From NCBI GenBank assembly GCA_002007465.1, contig LNAC01000231.1:2551256-2615255 (forward strand): a DNA stretch of 64,000 nt. Reading direction: 5' to 3'. Under the pieces are notes generated by a model. It was not told where the DNA came from. It worked only from the letters and a program-made list of their open reading frames with translations, and made no database searches. Numbering within the stretch: position 1 is the first letter of the stretch; every line of letters begins with the position of its first letter. Origin of the DNA: Ailurus styani. Its lineage: Eukaryota > Chordata > Mammalia > Carnivora > Ailuridae. Below, piece by piece: positions 46,288-58,769 of this stretch. The position numbers and the translations under genes were made by a program.

Positions 46288-46974
46288 TGAGGTTCAGTGG
46301 GGTAGAGTCTGGAGCCGACGACCAAGAAAAAATTTTTGAGACATCTTTGGTACAGAATGGTGGTTTATTAAAGCATGGGGCCAGGGCCTGTGGACATAAA
46401 GAGCTGCGGCACTGGGGTTGTGAGGGGGGGCCGATTATATACTATGGGGTTGGGGGAGGTAAGGAAAAGAGGAGGTTTCAAAAGAACTTTCATATGCTAA
46501 AAGAGACCTACAAGATACCAGAGGCCTTGCCATTGTCAAGTTAAGCTTGTTTTTCCTTTTAGTAAGGCATTAACAGTAAAATAGTTGGGAGCTTCCTGGA
46601 GGAATGTCACACTCCCGCTAGCACCCATCCTTATCAATGAGCTTTAGGGTTAGAAGAAATTTAACTTTATTTCCATTTCCCTCTGCCTCAGCCTCCCTCA
46701 TTTTTATGGAGGGAAAGATGATGTTAGGCCTTCAGGAACTGAGTCATGGGTCTTTGGAAGTTAGGCTATTGGTAAGAAAGCCTCTTCCTTGTAAATCACC
46801 AGGACATTTGTAAACAGAGACTCAGATCTTGCAGGATTGTGATCTCTATAAGTTAGCTTATTTGTTTTTCCTTCAGGGCAGCCAGGAATGCCTGAGAAAT
46901 GTCACACATGTTACAAGGGTGGGTAGGGTGCCAGCTTCTGCTTTGTCCTCAGCTAGCCTTCTGTTCCCTCATCA
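46288..46974 (-). mobile_element. ERV1-type solo LTR, complete, 687 bp
   Basis: The plus strand begins TGAGGTTCAG and ends CCCTCATCA. TAAA lies on both sides (46284-46287 and 46975-46978), a 4-base target duplication typical of class I (gammaretrovirus-like) LTRs. In LTR sense (minus strand) there is TATATAA at 46441-46435 and AATAAA at 46369-46364, about 66 bases apart, as expected for a U3-R-U5 order. No internal viral sequence. It starts 9 bases after the SINE's target duplication. Confidence 0.88.
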
Positions 46975-47101
46975 TAAAAAAGTCATCATTTCAGGAAATA
47001 AAAGCGACTATAGAATAAAATATTTTTCCACCACAAGCGTAATAAATCTCATTATATGAAATTTGGCATCTTGAAAAACTATAATTAAAATACAATGTTT
47101 T

Positions 47102-47316
47102 GGACACCTGGGTGGCTCAGTGGGTTAATCCTCTGCCTTCAGCTCAGGTCATGATCTCAGGGTCCTGAGATCGAGCCCCACATCGGGCTCTCTGCTCGGT
47201 GAGGAGCCTGCTTCCTCCTCTCTCTCTGCCTGCCTCTCTGCCTACTTGTGATCTCTCTCTCTCTCTGTCAAGTAAATAAATAAAATCTTAAATAAATAAA
47301 TTAATTAAATTAAATT
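47102..47316 (+). mobile_element. CAN-SINE, full length
   Basis: Plus-strand SINE starting GGACACCTGGGTGGCTCAG, with an AAAT-rich tail. AAATACAATGTTTT lies on both sides (ends 47101 and 47330). Confidence 0.95.
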
Positions 47317-47330
47317 AAATACAATGTTTT

Positions 47331-48117
47331 CCCACCCCAGAATAACAATGGAGAATGAAAGCACTTTTATTATGGAATAAACCTTGAACCAAAATGTAAT
47401 TCACATCACAGATAATCTGCTAAGAGATTACAGACACAGAAAGGAATCTCAGCCCCCTGATATAGCGAAGCTGATCCAACCCATTACATGGATGTTTTAT
47501 AGGTGACAGTAAGTAGTCCTTACTAAGAGGACTGGACATTTGTCACACATAGTTCGTTCTAAATTCGCCTGGTAATTGAAACGGTGCTAGCTAACGGACC
47601 TTATCCGCAGGAAAACCAAACATATCTTTATAATAGAAGGTAGTCTTCTAACTTGGAACAAGGAGCCCACTGAAGTAAGTTTCTGCCCTCCCACTTACCT
47701 TCTTTGATGTTTGCATTTTCTTTTGGGATGGGAAGGGAGGTGTGGTTCAAATGACAAACATTTATTTCTCACAGTTCTGGTGTAGAGCCTGGGAAGTCAA
47801 AGATCAAGGAACCTGGCAGATTCTGCTGTCTGGTGAGGACCCACTGCCTGGTCCATAGACAAGCGTGTTCATTCTCACTGTGTCCTCACACCGCGGAAAG
47901 GTTTGATGTTTGTATTTCAAAGAGATGGTTCTCAGATCCTTGACAGAGACTTCCTGTGTCATAAAGATGGCAAGAGGCCAATCTAGCCTTCAGGAGGAAT
48001 TATATCTATTTCAAAAAGAAGAGAAAGTATTTGCAATTACAAGAGTTTTAAAGTAAATGCTCTGAGAAAAAGGAAGGGAGAGAAATCTCTTCCTTCAATT
48101 TCAAGGGGAATAATTAA
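47331..48117. other. Intergenic DNA, no gene seen
   Basis: Part (about 47760-48000; CACAGTTCTGG, CTGGTGAGGACC, TGTCCTCACA) resembles a common old repeat (MER1/Charlie-like) but I cannot assign it firmly. Confidence 0.3.
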
Positions 48118-48131
48118 GCCTCTGATTTTTT

Positions 48132-48314
48132 TAAAGGTTTTATTTATTTATTTGACGGAGAGAGAGAGAGAGCACAAGCAGGCAGAGTGGCAGGCAGAGG
48201 GAGGAGGAGAAGCAGGCTCTCTGCCGAGCAGAGAGCCCGATGTGGGACTGTATTCCAGGACGCTGGGATCATGACCTGAGCCGAAGGCAGCAGCTTAACC
48301 TACTGAGCCACCCA
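48132..48314 (-). mobile_element. CAN-SINE, head truncated
   Basis: Minus-strand SINE ending ...GAGCCACCCAGG; GCCTCTGATTTTT lies on both sides. Confidence 0.92.
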
Positions 48315-48329
48315 GGCCTCTGATTTTTA

Positions 48330-49985
48330 AATTGTCTTTGTCCTTATATAATAAACAGGAAAGTTAAGGAGTTAACTTGATAGGGTCTATACCTAGATAT
48401 AACCCCATTAGCATTTTGGTGCATTTTCCTATAATATTTTACATATCATTTTGTTTTTTAAAGCTTTAATCATACAATATAAGCAATTTTATGTGTGACT
48501 TTTTTTCTCTTAACATTATTGCATGTTATAAATATCACATTTAATAGCAGTATTTTAATAGTTGCATTGTAGTTAATTTATGTTAGGTAATATCTTTGTG
48601 AATAAAGCTTTTATTCTTTCATACTCTTTCATAGTTCCTTTTGAAAGATTAACAGGAATAGAATTTCTAAGTAAATAAGAATGAATATTTTAAAAGTTAT
48701 GATGTTGCTGAATTGCTAAAAGTTATTTTTCTAAATAGCACAATATGTTTCATTCAATAGTTCATCTTCCCCTTGTTCTTCAAGCAGTTATAGGGTCCTA
48801 GGGGTTTTTGTTTTGTTTTGTTTTGTTTTGTTTGTTTGTGGTTTTTTTGGTGACTTTTAAAATTCCTCTTCTTGTCCTGATTAAATACTCTAAAACATTC
48901 AAAATCATTGGGAGTCATGGGAAAGAATATCCCTGCTATTTTTTCCCCCTTCTTTTAGCGAAAGCCAAACCCTCTTTCTTTCTCCCCTTGGAAGCATAGT
49001 GAGACAAAAAATAAATTCAACCCAGTAGCAGATATCAAAGATAGGAGGAAATGATAGAATACTTGGTGAATTCAAGGTTGCCTTCAACTGTAAAGCCTTA
49101 ACGAATACCTGTGAAAATGTTATACTCATATAAATAGATTACTTAACTTTACATTAATAACCAGATAGTGACCTTTTAAGTAATATATTTGGGTGTGTTA
49201 CATTTTTTTCTTCCTCTGCTCCAGACTGTCACATTTGCCCTAGGGGCCTGTAAAACTACAGCCTGGTTACTCCACTTACCTAAGCAGCCACTGATATCCT
49301 GTCCTCATTGGATGAAAAAAAAGAAAGTCCCTAAAACAAAACATCTTTTCTTTTTGTTCCAACCCGCCTCAAGCTTTTCCACTTTTATTACCTCTTTGGA
49401 AGTTCTAATTAAAGCCACCATGTTTTGATCCACAGCCAGTCCCCAAGAGGCTGACTTACAAGTCATTCTACAGAGACTCAAGGCTGCGTCTTAGCTTTGA
49501 AAGTTAATTTATGTGAATTAAAACAGGGAATACAAGTGGCATTTCACCAAATTCAGCACTGGTGTTCTAGTAGAGACAAAAAGGAGGGGTACATAATTTG
49601 TTTTTTAATAGGTACAACATAACTCTTCTTTGTCACACTGATTGTTTGAAATTATCCCAAACCCACTATAATTAACAACAAAAATGAATTAAGCACTATA
49701 TATTAAATAAGATATCGAATGTGAGATACTATGGAAACATTTCATCACTGTATCAAATCCAGGCAATCAATTGACAAATATTATTGTTTGTTAGAATAAG
49801 AAGGATACCTGACCAGGCATATTAAGGAGACAAAGTATAAAAACTATACAGCAGTCTAAAGGATTTAAGATATAGATGGAGAAATAAGATATTTACACAT
49901 AAAATAATGACTAAAAACAGTACATGATATTGAACAGAAATTATGATAGACCTAATATTTCCAAGGTTTTTTAGGGTTTACAAAG
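48330..49985. other. Intergenic DNA, no gene seen
   Basis: AT-rich with a (GTTTT)n tract at 48808-48838. Around 48400-48760 phrases such as TAGTTGCATTGTAG and AATAAAGCTTTTATTC suggest an old L1 remnant, unproven. Confidence 0.35.
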
Positions 49986-49995
49986 CTTAATCTTC

Positions 49996-50168
49996 TTTTT
50001 TTTTTAAAGATTTTATTTATGTATTTGACACAGAGAGAGAGATCACAAGTAGGCAGAGAGGCAGGCAGAGAGAGGGGAGGAAGCAGGCTCCCTGCCGAGC
50101 AGAGATCCCGATATGGGCCTCGATCCCAGGACCCTGAGATCATGACCTGAGCCGAAGGCAGGCGCCCA
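49996..50168 (-). mobile_element. CAN-SINE lacking the A-box segment
   Basis: Minus-strand SINE with duplication ACAAAGCTTAATCTTC on both sides. In SINE sense the head reads GGGCGCCTGCCTTCGGCTCA: about 29 bases including the pol III A box (TGGCTCAGTGG) are missing. Confidence 0.93.
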
Positions 50169-50189
50169 ACAAAGCTTAATCTTCCAAAT

Positions 50190-51490
50190 GACTCTGTGTA
50201 TGTGGTGTTATTACCATTCAAGAGATGAAAAAATTGGGATTTACAGAAACATGCACTTGCCCATTATTTCACTTGTAATAAAAGATAAGGTCTAACATCA
50301 AATTCATGATTCTGAGTATTCCAGGCAATGTCTACAAGATCAAAGCTGGAGCATAGCCCTATCAGGGAAACACTCATGACAGATGGTAGATTTGACTGGA
50401 CCGAAGCACGGAGGTCATGTTAAATGCAAAATAAGTTTGTTGCAAAGGTCTGGCAATAGGAATTCTAGAGGCCTCCATTGGAATTTGGAGAACAGTGAGT
50501 AAACCAGCTTGCCTGGAGGGGAGGCTTCAGGTGAGGCTGGAATGGTAAGGCTAAAATGTTTATACTTTACTAGGTATATTAATGGGTAACTAATGAAAAT
50601 GAAAATTTTAGAACAAAGGAGTGACTTTATATCTCTGAAGGACAATAGCCTTCAACAGAGTATATGAGTCTAAAGTCCTTTAAAATGAAAATTATTATTT
50701 AAAATAATTAATAATAAATAATGATTAATTAATTAATCATTAATTATTTCTAGGAACTCAGGACTGCCATACTATGACAGAATCAATTTTCAGACCACTA
50801 ATCTTGGTAAAAACTTTACAGATATCATTGGGCTGTCAAAATCCTTTAACAGATGTTTCCATTCTGTTTCACAGTAGCTAAAGGATATTCATTTATGTCA
50901 ACTGTTTCTTTGTTACAATGCCCAGAAACTCTAAGAACTGTTTTTTTGAATAAGAAACTGGGGTAATATCACCTCTAATAAGCAGCCTATGTTTCAAGGA
51001 CTTTGAACATTTTCTGAGGCACAGTGTTGTTTCTCAAAAGCCTTGAGATTCCCTAGAAACTAAGAGGCATGGCAGAGAGGAAGTGAATGGCGTAACAGTG
51101 ACACTGGTTTGGAGTCTATGGAGTGAAGTTTTAAGAGCTAAGAATAGATTCAGATCTAGGGCTAGGGAAGACTGTTTGTCTTTTGCTTCCAGATCAGAGC
51201 TGAACAGTTATCTTTCATTTCTCCAGTGGAACTCTGCCCTTCTTACAAAGTTCTTTATTGGCAAAGCAAGGACAGAATCTATGGGCTTGAAGGATTTACT
51301 AAAATTGTTCTTATAAATACTATACCAATTAATTTTATAACAACATATGGAAGCAAGACATACCAGGATGAATAAAATTGGTGAACATTCTAAAGATGCT
51401 CTCAATGCTTAAATAATTGAACAGAAACACTGAAACAATATAATAGAAAGTTATCCTTTCGTTTATTCCTTTTCTTCCATTCTCTGATTT
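50190..51490. other. Intergenic DNA, no gene seen
   Basis: AT-rich inverted-repeat tract (TAATAATAAATAATGATTAA, then TTAATTAATCATTAATTA) at 50690-50750. Otherwise unremarkable. Confidence 0.4.
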
Positions 51491-51505
51491 CACATATCAT
51501 GATTT

Positions 51506-51705
51506 TTTTTAAAGATTTTATTTATTTATTTGACACAGAGAGAGAAATTACAAGTAGGCAGAGAGGCAGGCAGAGAGAGAGGAGAGAGGAGGAAGCAGGC
51601 TCCCTGCCGAGCAGAGAGCCCGATGCGGGCCTCAGTCCCAGGACCCTGGGATCATGACCTGAGCCGAAGGCAGAGGCTTTAACCCACTGAGCCACCCAGG
51701 CGCAC
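51506..51705 (-). mobile_element. CAN-SINE, full length
   Basis: Minus-strand SINE with CACATATCATGAT on both sides (ends at 51503 and 51718). Confidence 0.95.
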
Positions 51706-52084
51706 ATCACATATCATGATATTTTAAGAACATACATGATTCATTTGTGATACAGATCTTGAAAAACTTGGTATAATTGATATGCTTGGGTTATGATTAT
51801 AGTTACTATGGCATTATTTGACTCATAATTAAGATTGTCATTACTGTACCAAGTCAATCTATATTTATTGAACTTCTGTGCACACAACCATTTTGGACAT
51901 CATAGAAACCTGGTCCTTCATCCCTAAGTATTAAAAATTGGTTATAAAGAAAGACATACATGATTTGAAGCATTTCCAAAGTTAGTAGTCAGCATAAAAC
52001 AATATTGTAATAGTACAAATTAAATACATATAAAATAGAATTAGAGAAAAATAGCAAACTAGACAGATTGGAGAATAATATTTC

Positions 52085-52267
52085 TTTTTTTTTAAAGATT
52101 TATTTATTTATCTGACAGAGAGAGAGATCACAAGTAGGCAGAGAGAGAGGAGAAAGCAGGCTCCCCACTGAGCAGGGAGCCCGATGCGGGCCTCGATCCC
52201 AGGACCCTGAGATCATGACCTGAGCTGAAGGCAGAGGCTTTAACCCACTGAGCCACTCAGGCGCCCT
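52085..52267 (-). mobile_element. CAN-SINE
   Basis: Minus-strand SINE, body shortened by one GGCAGGCAGAGAG unit. GA(G/A)AATAATATTTCT lies on both sides. Confidence 0.94.
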
Positions 52268-52589
52268 GGAAAATAATATTTCTGACCACAAATGGTGCGC
52301 ACATCCCACTCAGCAGCTAGAGATTTTTTTCAAAGTCTCAGGTTTAACAACCCATTCTATGACCTAGAAGAAACAGGTCATCTTGTTCAGTCAGACTAAA
52401 ACCCTGCTAACATTGTCAGTCCTGAAAATGGGGGATAAAATGAAGCCTCTATCACTGTAACCCCAAAAACTCAGCGGAAATTTACCTAGGTTTATAGAAA
52501 TTCATCAGAAGAATAATATTTTCTTTAACAAACTAAAAGATCCAAAGAAATTCTATGCTCAGTCACCAGAAAATAAAAGACCTCAGTTT

Positions 52590-53225
52590 TTCATTCAACA
52601 AATATCTGTTGAGCACATGTATGTGTCAGGCACTGTTATCAGTCTTGGAAAATATAATCATGAGCAAAACTGATCAAATTTCTTCCTTGGTGCTAATAAT
52701 CAAGTGGCTGAAGAGAGACAAGAAACAAACATGTAAATAAAAGTCATAGAATGCTAGGTGGTGATGAGTAGTATGTTGAAAAATGAAACAGAAAGAGGAA
52801 AGGGTATGATAGAAAGGGGACTCTATTTAAATAGAATGACCAGGGAGGCCCCATTGGGAAGAGGATATTTGAACGAAGATCATAAGGAGGTGAGGAGGTG
52901 AACTTGTAGGCTTGTGGAGAAGAGTTGTCTAGGTAGAGAGAATAGCAAGTGCAAATGTCCTGAGACAGCAGTGTGTCTAGTGTGTTGGAGACACACCAGA
53001 AAGGCCAGTGTCGCTAGAGAAGAGTGAGGAAGAGAGAGAGAGAAGATAGACTAGGAGGGGAGTGGGGAGCCAGATTGTGTAAGGCCCTCCTAAATGTTTT
53101 AAAGAATTATGCTTTCATTCCAAGTAGAACAGAAAGCTGTTATAGGGTTTTATCCAAAGAATAATAGGATCTTACACATGTTTCAAAGGGAGAGCTCTGA
53201 CTGCTGTGTTGAAAATTAAAAGTCT
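52590..53225 (+). repeat. Old LINE relic, L2-type
   Basis: Ordered matches to a widespread old repeat: GTTGAGCACATGTATGTGTC AGGCACTG, ATTTAAATAGAATGACCAGG, GCAAGTGCAAATGTCCTGAG, GGCCAGTGTCGCTAGAG, CTCTGACTGCTGTGTTG. About 600 bases, plus orientation. Confidence 0.6.
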
Positions 53226-53683
53226 CACATATAGTTCTCCCTTGTGTTGAAAATAAGGAGTCTATAAAAGTATTACATGTGAGTTGAAAAAGAAAATGTC
53301 TTGTCTTTTGTACAAGGACGTGGTTGATTCATTCACATCTCTGCATGTGGCTAAAAAATGGTGGTGAAATTGGAACTGATCCCTCCATCCTCTCTAACTT
53401 TGGTATCCTCATGACCGGTTGTACAGACTGAGGGGCCAGCTGGTCAGGATTATGTGCTTCCTTCCCACACCGGAGAATGAAGGGAAGATGTGGGCCTCAG
53501 GAACTTGTTATTGGCAGAAGCAAGTTGTACTACTTTTTTTCCTCCCACTCCTACTAAGGTGAAAGTCAGCTTGCTCTCAACAACAAGTCAACAGTATTTT
53601 TATTAATAAAAAAGTAACACATTTTTACTTCAATTACTTTCTTTAAAAAATAGAGCACATATTCAGGAACTCTAGATCTTGGA

Positions 53684-53735
53684 GTCATGAGTTCAAGCCC
53701 AACGTTGGGCATAGAGCTTACTTTAAAAAATCTAT
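53684..53735 (+). mobile_element. Old CAN-SINE fragment
   Basis: GATCTTGGAGTCATGAGTTC AAGCCCAACGTTGGGCATAG plus AGCTTACTTT is the middle of an old tRNA-derived SINE. Confidence 0.75.
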
Positions 53736-53739
53736 AGCA

Positions 53740-54500
53740 CACATTCTTCAGAGTAAAACATGAAATCCCAAACCTGACATCCAAGGCTTCATCTACACAG
53801 TGCTCTTCTTTCCCATATTTTCTATTTTTCCTGAACATGGACAGTGAGCCTTAGCCAAACTGAGCAGGCGTTTTCTGTTTCTTTGCTTATGCTGTTTGCT
53901 CTGCCTAAAATGTTTCCAGAATTCCCCCTTCTCCTGGTTCCTAAAAGATCCAAAATAAAGCAATACAATGAAGTGGAAAGATCAAGAACTTAAAAACGAG
54001 AAGCCCTGAATGAGTAGTTGCTAAACTTTGGTGACACCACTCAAACTTTCCCAACCTGTTTCCTTACCTGCTATTACCTACCCAACAGAGTATGTTATAC
54101 ACCAACTAGACAATGTATGTGCAAGTCCTTACAGATTGCAAAAAATCACATTAATTTATGTAGTCAATAAATATTTGTTTCATTGAAAGGGAAAGTTTGG
54201 AGAGAATAGAGGGACTATGGGAAGGGATTTAGGAATAAGAAGCACAACAGTGAATGCTATCACAGAGGGGGTCTATGGCTACTCAAGCATTCTCCTGTTC
54301 TCACTGTACCTGGTCATATGGTGGAGAGTAAGTAGTCAATCCCACCCCTAATATCTATGGGGCTTGGGCCAAGAGCACAAATGGAGGCCCATCTTCTACA
54401 TGTCAGATACCTTCATAACAATAAAATTATAAAATACGTGTATAAATGTGGGGTTTTTTCTAAGACAAAAAGACAGAGCATAGCATAAGTGTGTGTACAC
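53740..54500. other. Intergenic DNA, no gene seen
   Basis: Around 53880-53960 (CTGCCTAAAATGTTTCCAGAATTCCCCC) resembles an old antisense LINE phrase. No gene. Confidence 0.35.
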
Positions 54501-54583
54501 ACTCAATCTCAGAACCTCAAGATCATGACCTGAGCCAAAATCAAGAGTGAGGTGCTTAACCAACTGAGCCACCCAGCCGCCCC
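54500..54583 (-). mobile_element. Truncated old CAN-SINE
   Basis: Minus-strand remnant: AGATCATGACCTGAGCC, CTTAACCAACTGAGCCACCC, AGCCGCCCC. Confidence 0.85.
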
Positions 54584-54589
54584 TTTATC

Positions 54590-55755
54590 TATGGTTTTGT
54601 AAACAACTTGAACCGTGAAAAATACTAAAGTTGACTGAATTCAATTACTGTTACACATGCCTAATGTTCTGCTTATGGACTGGTGTTGTGATGAATGTTA
54701 AAATACAGATAAACACCAAGTAATAAATTATCACATGTTCCATTGCACTTACTTTTCTTGCCTTCATTTTGACAAAACCACTAATGGTGTGCACAGAGAA
54801 TATACACAAAATTTGAAGATTTGTTACCAAAAAAAGAATATAAAATATCTCGTTAATAATTTTGGCACTAATTACTTATTGATATGGTAACATATTGGAT
54901 TAAATAAAACATTAGTGAAATTTTAAATATATATATATTGTTCTTATTTACTTTCACATATTTTAGATAAAGCTAAGGTACTAAGCAGTCTAAATCTAAT
55001 GTGAGAGAACTCCCCTTTTCATTTTATTTCTGAGACAGGGAAGATGATAGAACCTTCCTTCTATCATTGCTCCTTCAGTCTCTTTCTTGAACAGACATAA
55101 GAATATGTCAGGAGCAAGTGCTGGAGGTCAAGAACCTGGCTGAGGGGCAGGAGGTTTAAGTCAGTCCAAGTCCACCTTTTTCTTGCTGTGCCCTGATTTT
55201 CCCTATTAGAGTTACCATGAGCCTGGTTCTTTGTGTGAATGGGAGCTGGGGAGGACTCAATCAACATTGGCTCTGTGAGCAGGAGGAGTCCGTAGCATCT
55301 GAACATGACATGATCTCAGAGCCCCCAGAAAACCATACCCAGAAAAACCTCCCTCCTCACAGAAACTTGAAATAAGGGGAAAAATTGTTTTCTAAAGTTC
55401 CAGGAGGAAAGGGACAGCAAACAGTCCACTTCCAATAATACGGTATTTCAAGTTTTATGTTAGTCAATGAGTACCCTGTGAAGTCAAGGACTCCAGAGTT
55501 CCCAGAAACAACCCTTAAATTGAAATGTAATTGTAAGTGACTTATTGCCTGTCAGTAGGTTCTATCTGTAAGCATAGAACTGATATGAATTATTATCTTG
55601 CTAACTCAAGTAAAGATAGCAGATTCAGTAAATCTAGCTTTAAAAAAGTAAGGGTAATTTAGAGTATGGAAGTAACCCAGGGATTTAAAACATTCGGGAC
55701 ATGGTTTGACCACAGAGGCAGGTAAAGTTAATTTTCTTCCTGCCAGAAATGGAGA
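54590..55755. other. Intergenic DNA, no gene seen
   Basis: No recognisable gene. The 80-codon minus-strand open stretch at 55064-55306 has no known domain. Confidence 0.4.
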
Positions 55756-55756
55756 G

Positions 55757-55835
55757 TTACTTTTCTTTTCTTTTCTTTTCTTTTCTTTTCTTTTCTTTTC
55801 TTTTCTTTTCTTTTTTCTTTTCTCGTCTCGTCTCT

Positions 55836-55871
<36 letters not shown>

Positions 55872-55875
55872 TTTT
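55757..55875. repeat. (TTTTC)n followed by (TTTC)n
   Basis: A pentamer tract to about 55820, a short TCGTC interruption, then a tetramer tract at 55836-55873. Pure polypyrimidine. Confidence 0.95.
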
Positions 55876-56612
55876 TGGAAATGGAGAGTTTTAGGGAGAC
55901 ATGCTTAAGGTATCTGTTTGGGGTCTGCTTTTTTCATGAAGCAGGCTAGGAAGCAGGTCAATGTTCACTTCTCCACACAGCCTCAGAGCAGAGCAAGATG
56001 AGCACTGAGAGGGGAGAAGGTAAAATCATAACAAAAGCGAAGAAGGCAATGTCTTTCTCAATGTCTTCCCTCCCCCTTCCAACCCATGAACACATACACA
56101 CACCACCTCATGGGAGGGGTGAGAGTTTAAATGCTAGGATTGTGTCCAAGACACCATTTTATTTTTGTCTCAAGGGATGCAGGTGGGAGGACCTCCCACT
56201 GTCCTTAACACTGTAGTAATGAAGTACCTAAAGAAAAGCTCATGGTAGAGTGCACAGAGGTGACCAGGGATGTTGAAAGGAGAGTTATCAGATCCAAGAC
56301 CCAGGGGTGCCAGGCAGGGATTTGTAACAGGCCAAGTCACGCTAGGAGGTCAAGCAGCCAAAGATGTGTCAGATAGAGAAATGCCTGTTGGCACTGAGTG
56401 GCTGACGAAGTGTATAAGAGAACGCTGTTTGCACACATGGGAGACAAAGGAATAATACAATTTGTCTTCTAACAAATGGGATACAGGAATCCTCTTCCTG
56501 AGCTGTTAAATTTAATATGTAGCTCTAGGCAGGTAGTGAGACAATTGAGAGGAAAAAGATCAGATCAGGAAGGACTTAAGAAGCTTGTCCAAATTTGAGT
56601 TAAATGTAACAA
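55876..56612. other. Intergenic DNA, no gene seen
   Basis: No gene or clear repeat. Confidence 0.4.
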
Positions 56613-56617
56613 AAACA

Positions 56618-56812
56618 GGTCACCTGGATGACTCAGTCAGTTAATCGTCTGCCTTCAGTTCAGGTCATGATCTCAGGGTCCTGGAATTGAGCTCCGCATT
56701 GGTCTCCCTGCTCAGAGGGGAGCTTGCTTCTCCTTCTCCCTCTGCCTGCTGTTCTGCCTACTTGTGCTCTCTATCTCTCTGTCAAATAAATAAATAAATA
56801 AATATCTTTTTA
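56618..56812 (+). mobile_element. CAN-SINE
   Basis: Plus-strand SINE with diverged head AGGTCACCTGGATGACTCAG. AATGTAACA(A/G)AAAC lies on both sides. Confidence 0.9.
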
Positions 56813-57277
56813 AAAATGTAACAGAAACATCAACAAATGCTCATAGGCCTTTTTTTCTCACTAGATTACGATGAAAAACTAAAACTGCAAATTTTCTGAT
56901 TTTTTGGCTCATCTTTTTTACCCTATAATATAAAAATAATTTTTCTAATTAAACATTTCTAAAAGAGGTCATATTTGCATGAACACTTAGTAGCCTTTGA
57001 ATATGGAGAATATTTTGCTTTTAAATTTCAGTCTAACAGAGCAATTTGGAAAGCTGCTAAAAGCATTTGCGGGACCATGTTTGGGCAAAGACATTTGATG
57101 ATTATTGAAGTGGCTATATGAGAGGTATGAGGTATGTAATCGAGAATATAGGCCACTCGGCACATTATGAAAAAAAAGATTAGGTTTCAGGGCCACTTGC
57201 CAATCATTTCCAGTAATTTGAACCTCTAACTTGAACTTTCCACACCCCTGAGACATAATTTTTATCATTGTAAAAGA

Positions 57278-57500
57278 TTAATTAATTAATTAACTTATTT
57301 TAAAAAGAGAACTTCTGCAAGTTGGGAGGGGGGTGCAGGGAAGAGAAGAAGGAAAGAGAGAGGGAGAACCTCAAGCTGACTCCACCCTAGGACACCCAGC
57401 CCAGAGCCCACCTCAGGTCTCAATCTCACAACACTGAGATCATGACCTGAGCTGAAACCAAGAGTCAGATGCTTAACCCACTGAGCTACCCAGGCCCCCC
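57278..57500 (-). mobile_element. Old CAN-SINE
   Basis: Minus-strand, diverged body (GGGGGGTGCAGGGAAGAG) and head (GGGGGGCCTGGGTAGCTCAG on the minus strand). (TTAA)n at the tail side. Confidence 0.85.
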
Positions 57501-57929
57501 CTAGGAGATTATTTTAAATTTGAAAAAAAAAACCATACCTCATTATACAGTCATGATTTTCATTATATAAAAAATAAAAACATGCATTAAAAAGACAATT
57601 ATAGCAAAGTGCCATTGGTGTGTTTGTTTACGCAATGTGGTATGTTCTTTCCTCTTCTGTTTTCTAAATTTTGGAATTTCTCCTATGATTTAAATAACAA
57701 TCATAGGAGCAGAGAGAAGTGGTCATGTCCTTGTGCCTAGCCATGTCATTCACTTGGAAAAATCAAGATTTGTACTAACCCAATAGTTCCTTTCCTTGAG
57801 TCTACTGGAATGGCTGAGTAAATGAGAGGAAATTCTACACCTATACAGGTTTGGATGTTGTCAGATAGGTTAATCATTAAGTTTACTTGGGCCTCAGTGC
57901 CTGGCACTTCTCCAATTTTCTTATCTCCC

Positions 57930-58760
57930 TTGCATTGCCCTATGAGCATTTCAGTCCTCCACTTTTTCCAAGCCTTCCTTGTTCTTAACAATTTGCCTCA
58001 CCTCACTTTTAACTGGGAAAAAAAAAAAAGAGGTCATTTGGCAAAAACAGGATCATCTTTCCCCCATGTCCATGGCACCCACCCAACCTTGACTCCCTCC
58101 TATCTCAAAGACTGGCTCTTTCTCCTATGCCCTGGATGCTATCTCCTCCTACTCCCTTAAGGACTTTCCCTCACTTGTTGATGTATCTTGAATCTTTCTA
58201 TCTCTATAATCTCTTTCCCACAAGTCTTTAAATATATTCTCTCTAAAACACGTCCCCAGTTCAAAATGCCCCATGCCTCCAAGCCACATTAACTCCATAA
58301 AATTATCTTTTCCCAGGGTCGTCAATGATCTCCTTGTTGGAAATAATTTGAAAAGTTCTAAAACTGGGTGCCTGGGTGGCTCAGTGGGTTAAAGCCTCTG
58401 CTTTTGGCTCAGGTCATGATCTCAGCATCCTGGGATCCAGACCCGCATCGGGCTCTCTGCTCAGCAGGGAGTCTGCTTCCTCCTCTCCCTGTCTCTCTGC
58501 CTGCCTCTCTGCCTACTTGTAATCTCTCTCTCTGTGTCAAATAAATAAATAAGATCTTAAAAAAAAAAAGAAAAAAAAAGAAAAGTTCTAAAACTATACT
58601 CAACCTCTTTTGCAGCACTTAAAGCACTGATGTTGCCCTTTCTCTTGACATATAGCTTTCCTGTTTTCCTTTTAGACCTCTGGCTGCTCCCATTCAGTAT
58701 GCTTTTTCTCTTCCTCTAATCTTCCCTTAAGTGTAGATGGGTTTTTAGTTCTCTTCTTTT
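57930..58760. repeat. Old LINE-like relic interrupted by a SINE
   Basis: CTCAGTGCCTGGCACTTC, GTCGTCAATGATCTCCTTGTTG, then after the SINE CAACCTCTTTTGCAGCACTT and AGACCTCTGGCTGCTCC, follow the order of a widespread old LINE (L2/CR1-type). Orientation and family uncertain. Confidence 0.4.
58366..58578 (+). mobile_element. CAN-SINE, full length
   Basis: Plus-strand SINE starting GGGTGCCTGGGTGGCTCAG. AAAAGTTCTAAAACT lies on both sides. Confidence 0.95.
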
Positions 58761-58769
58761 TACACTTTT

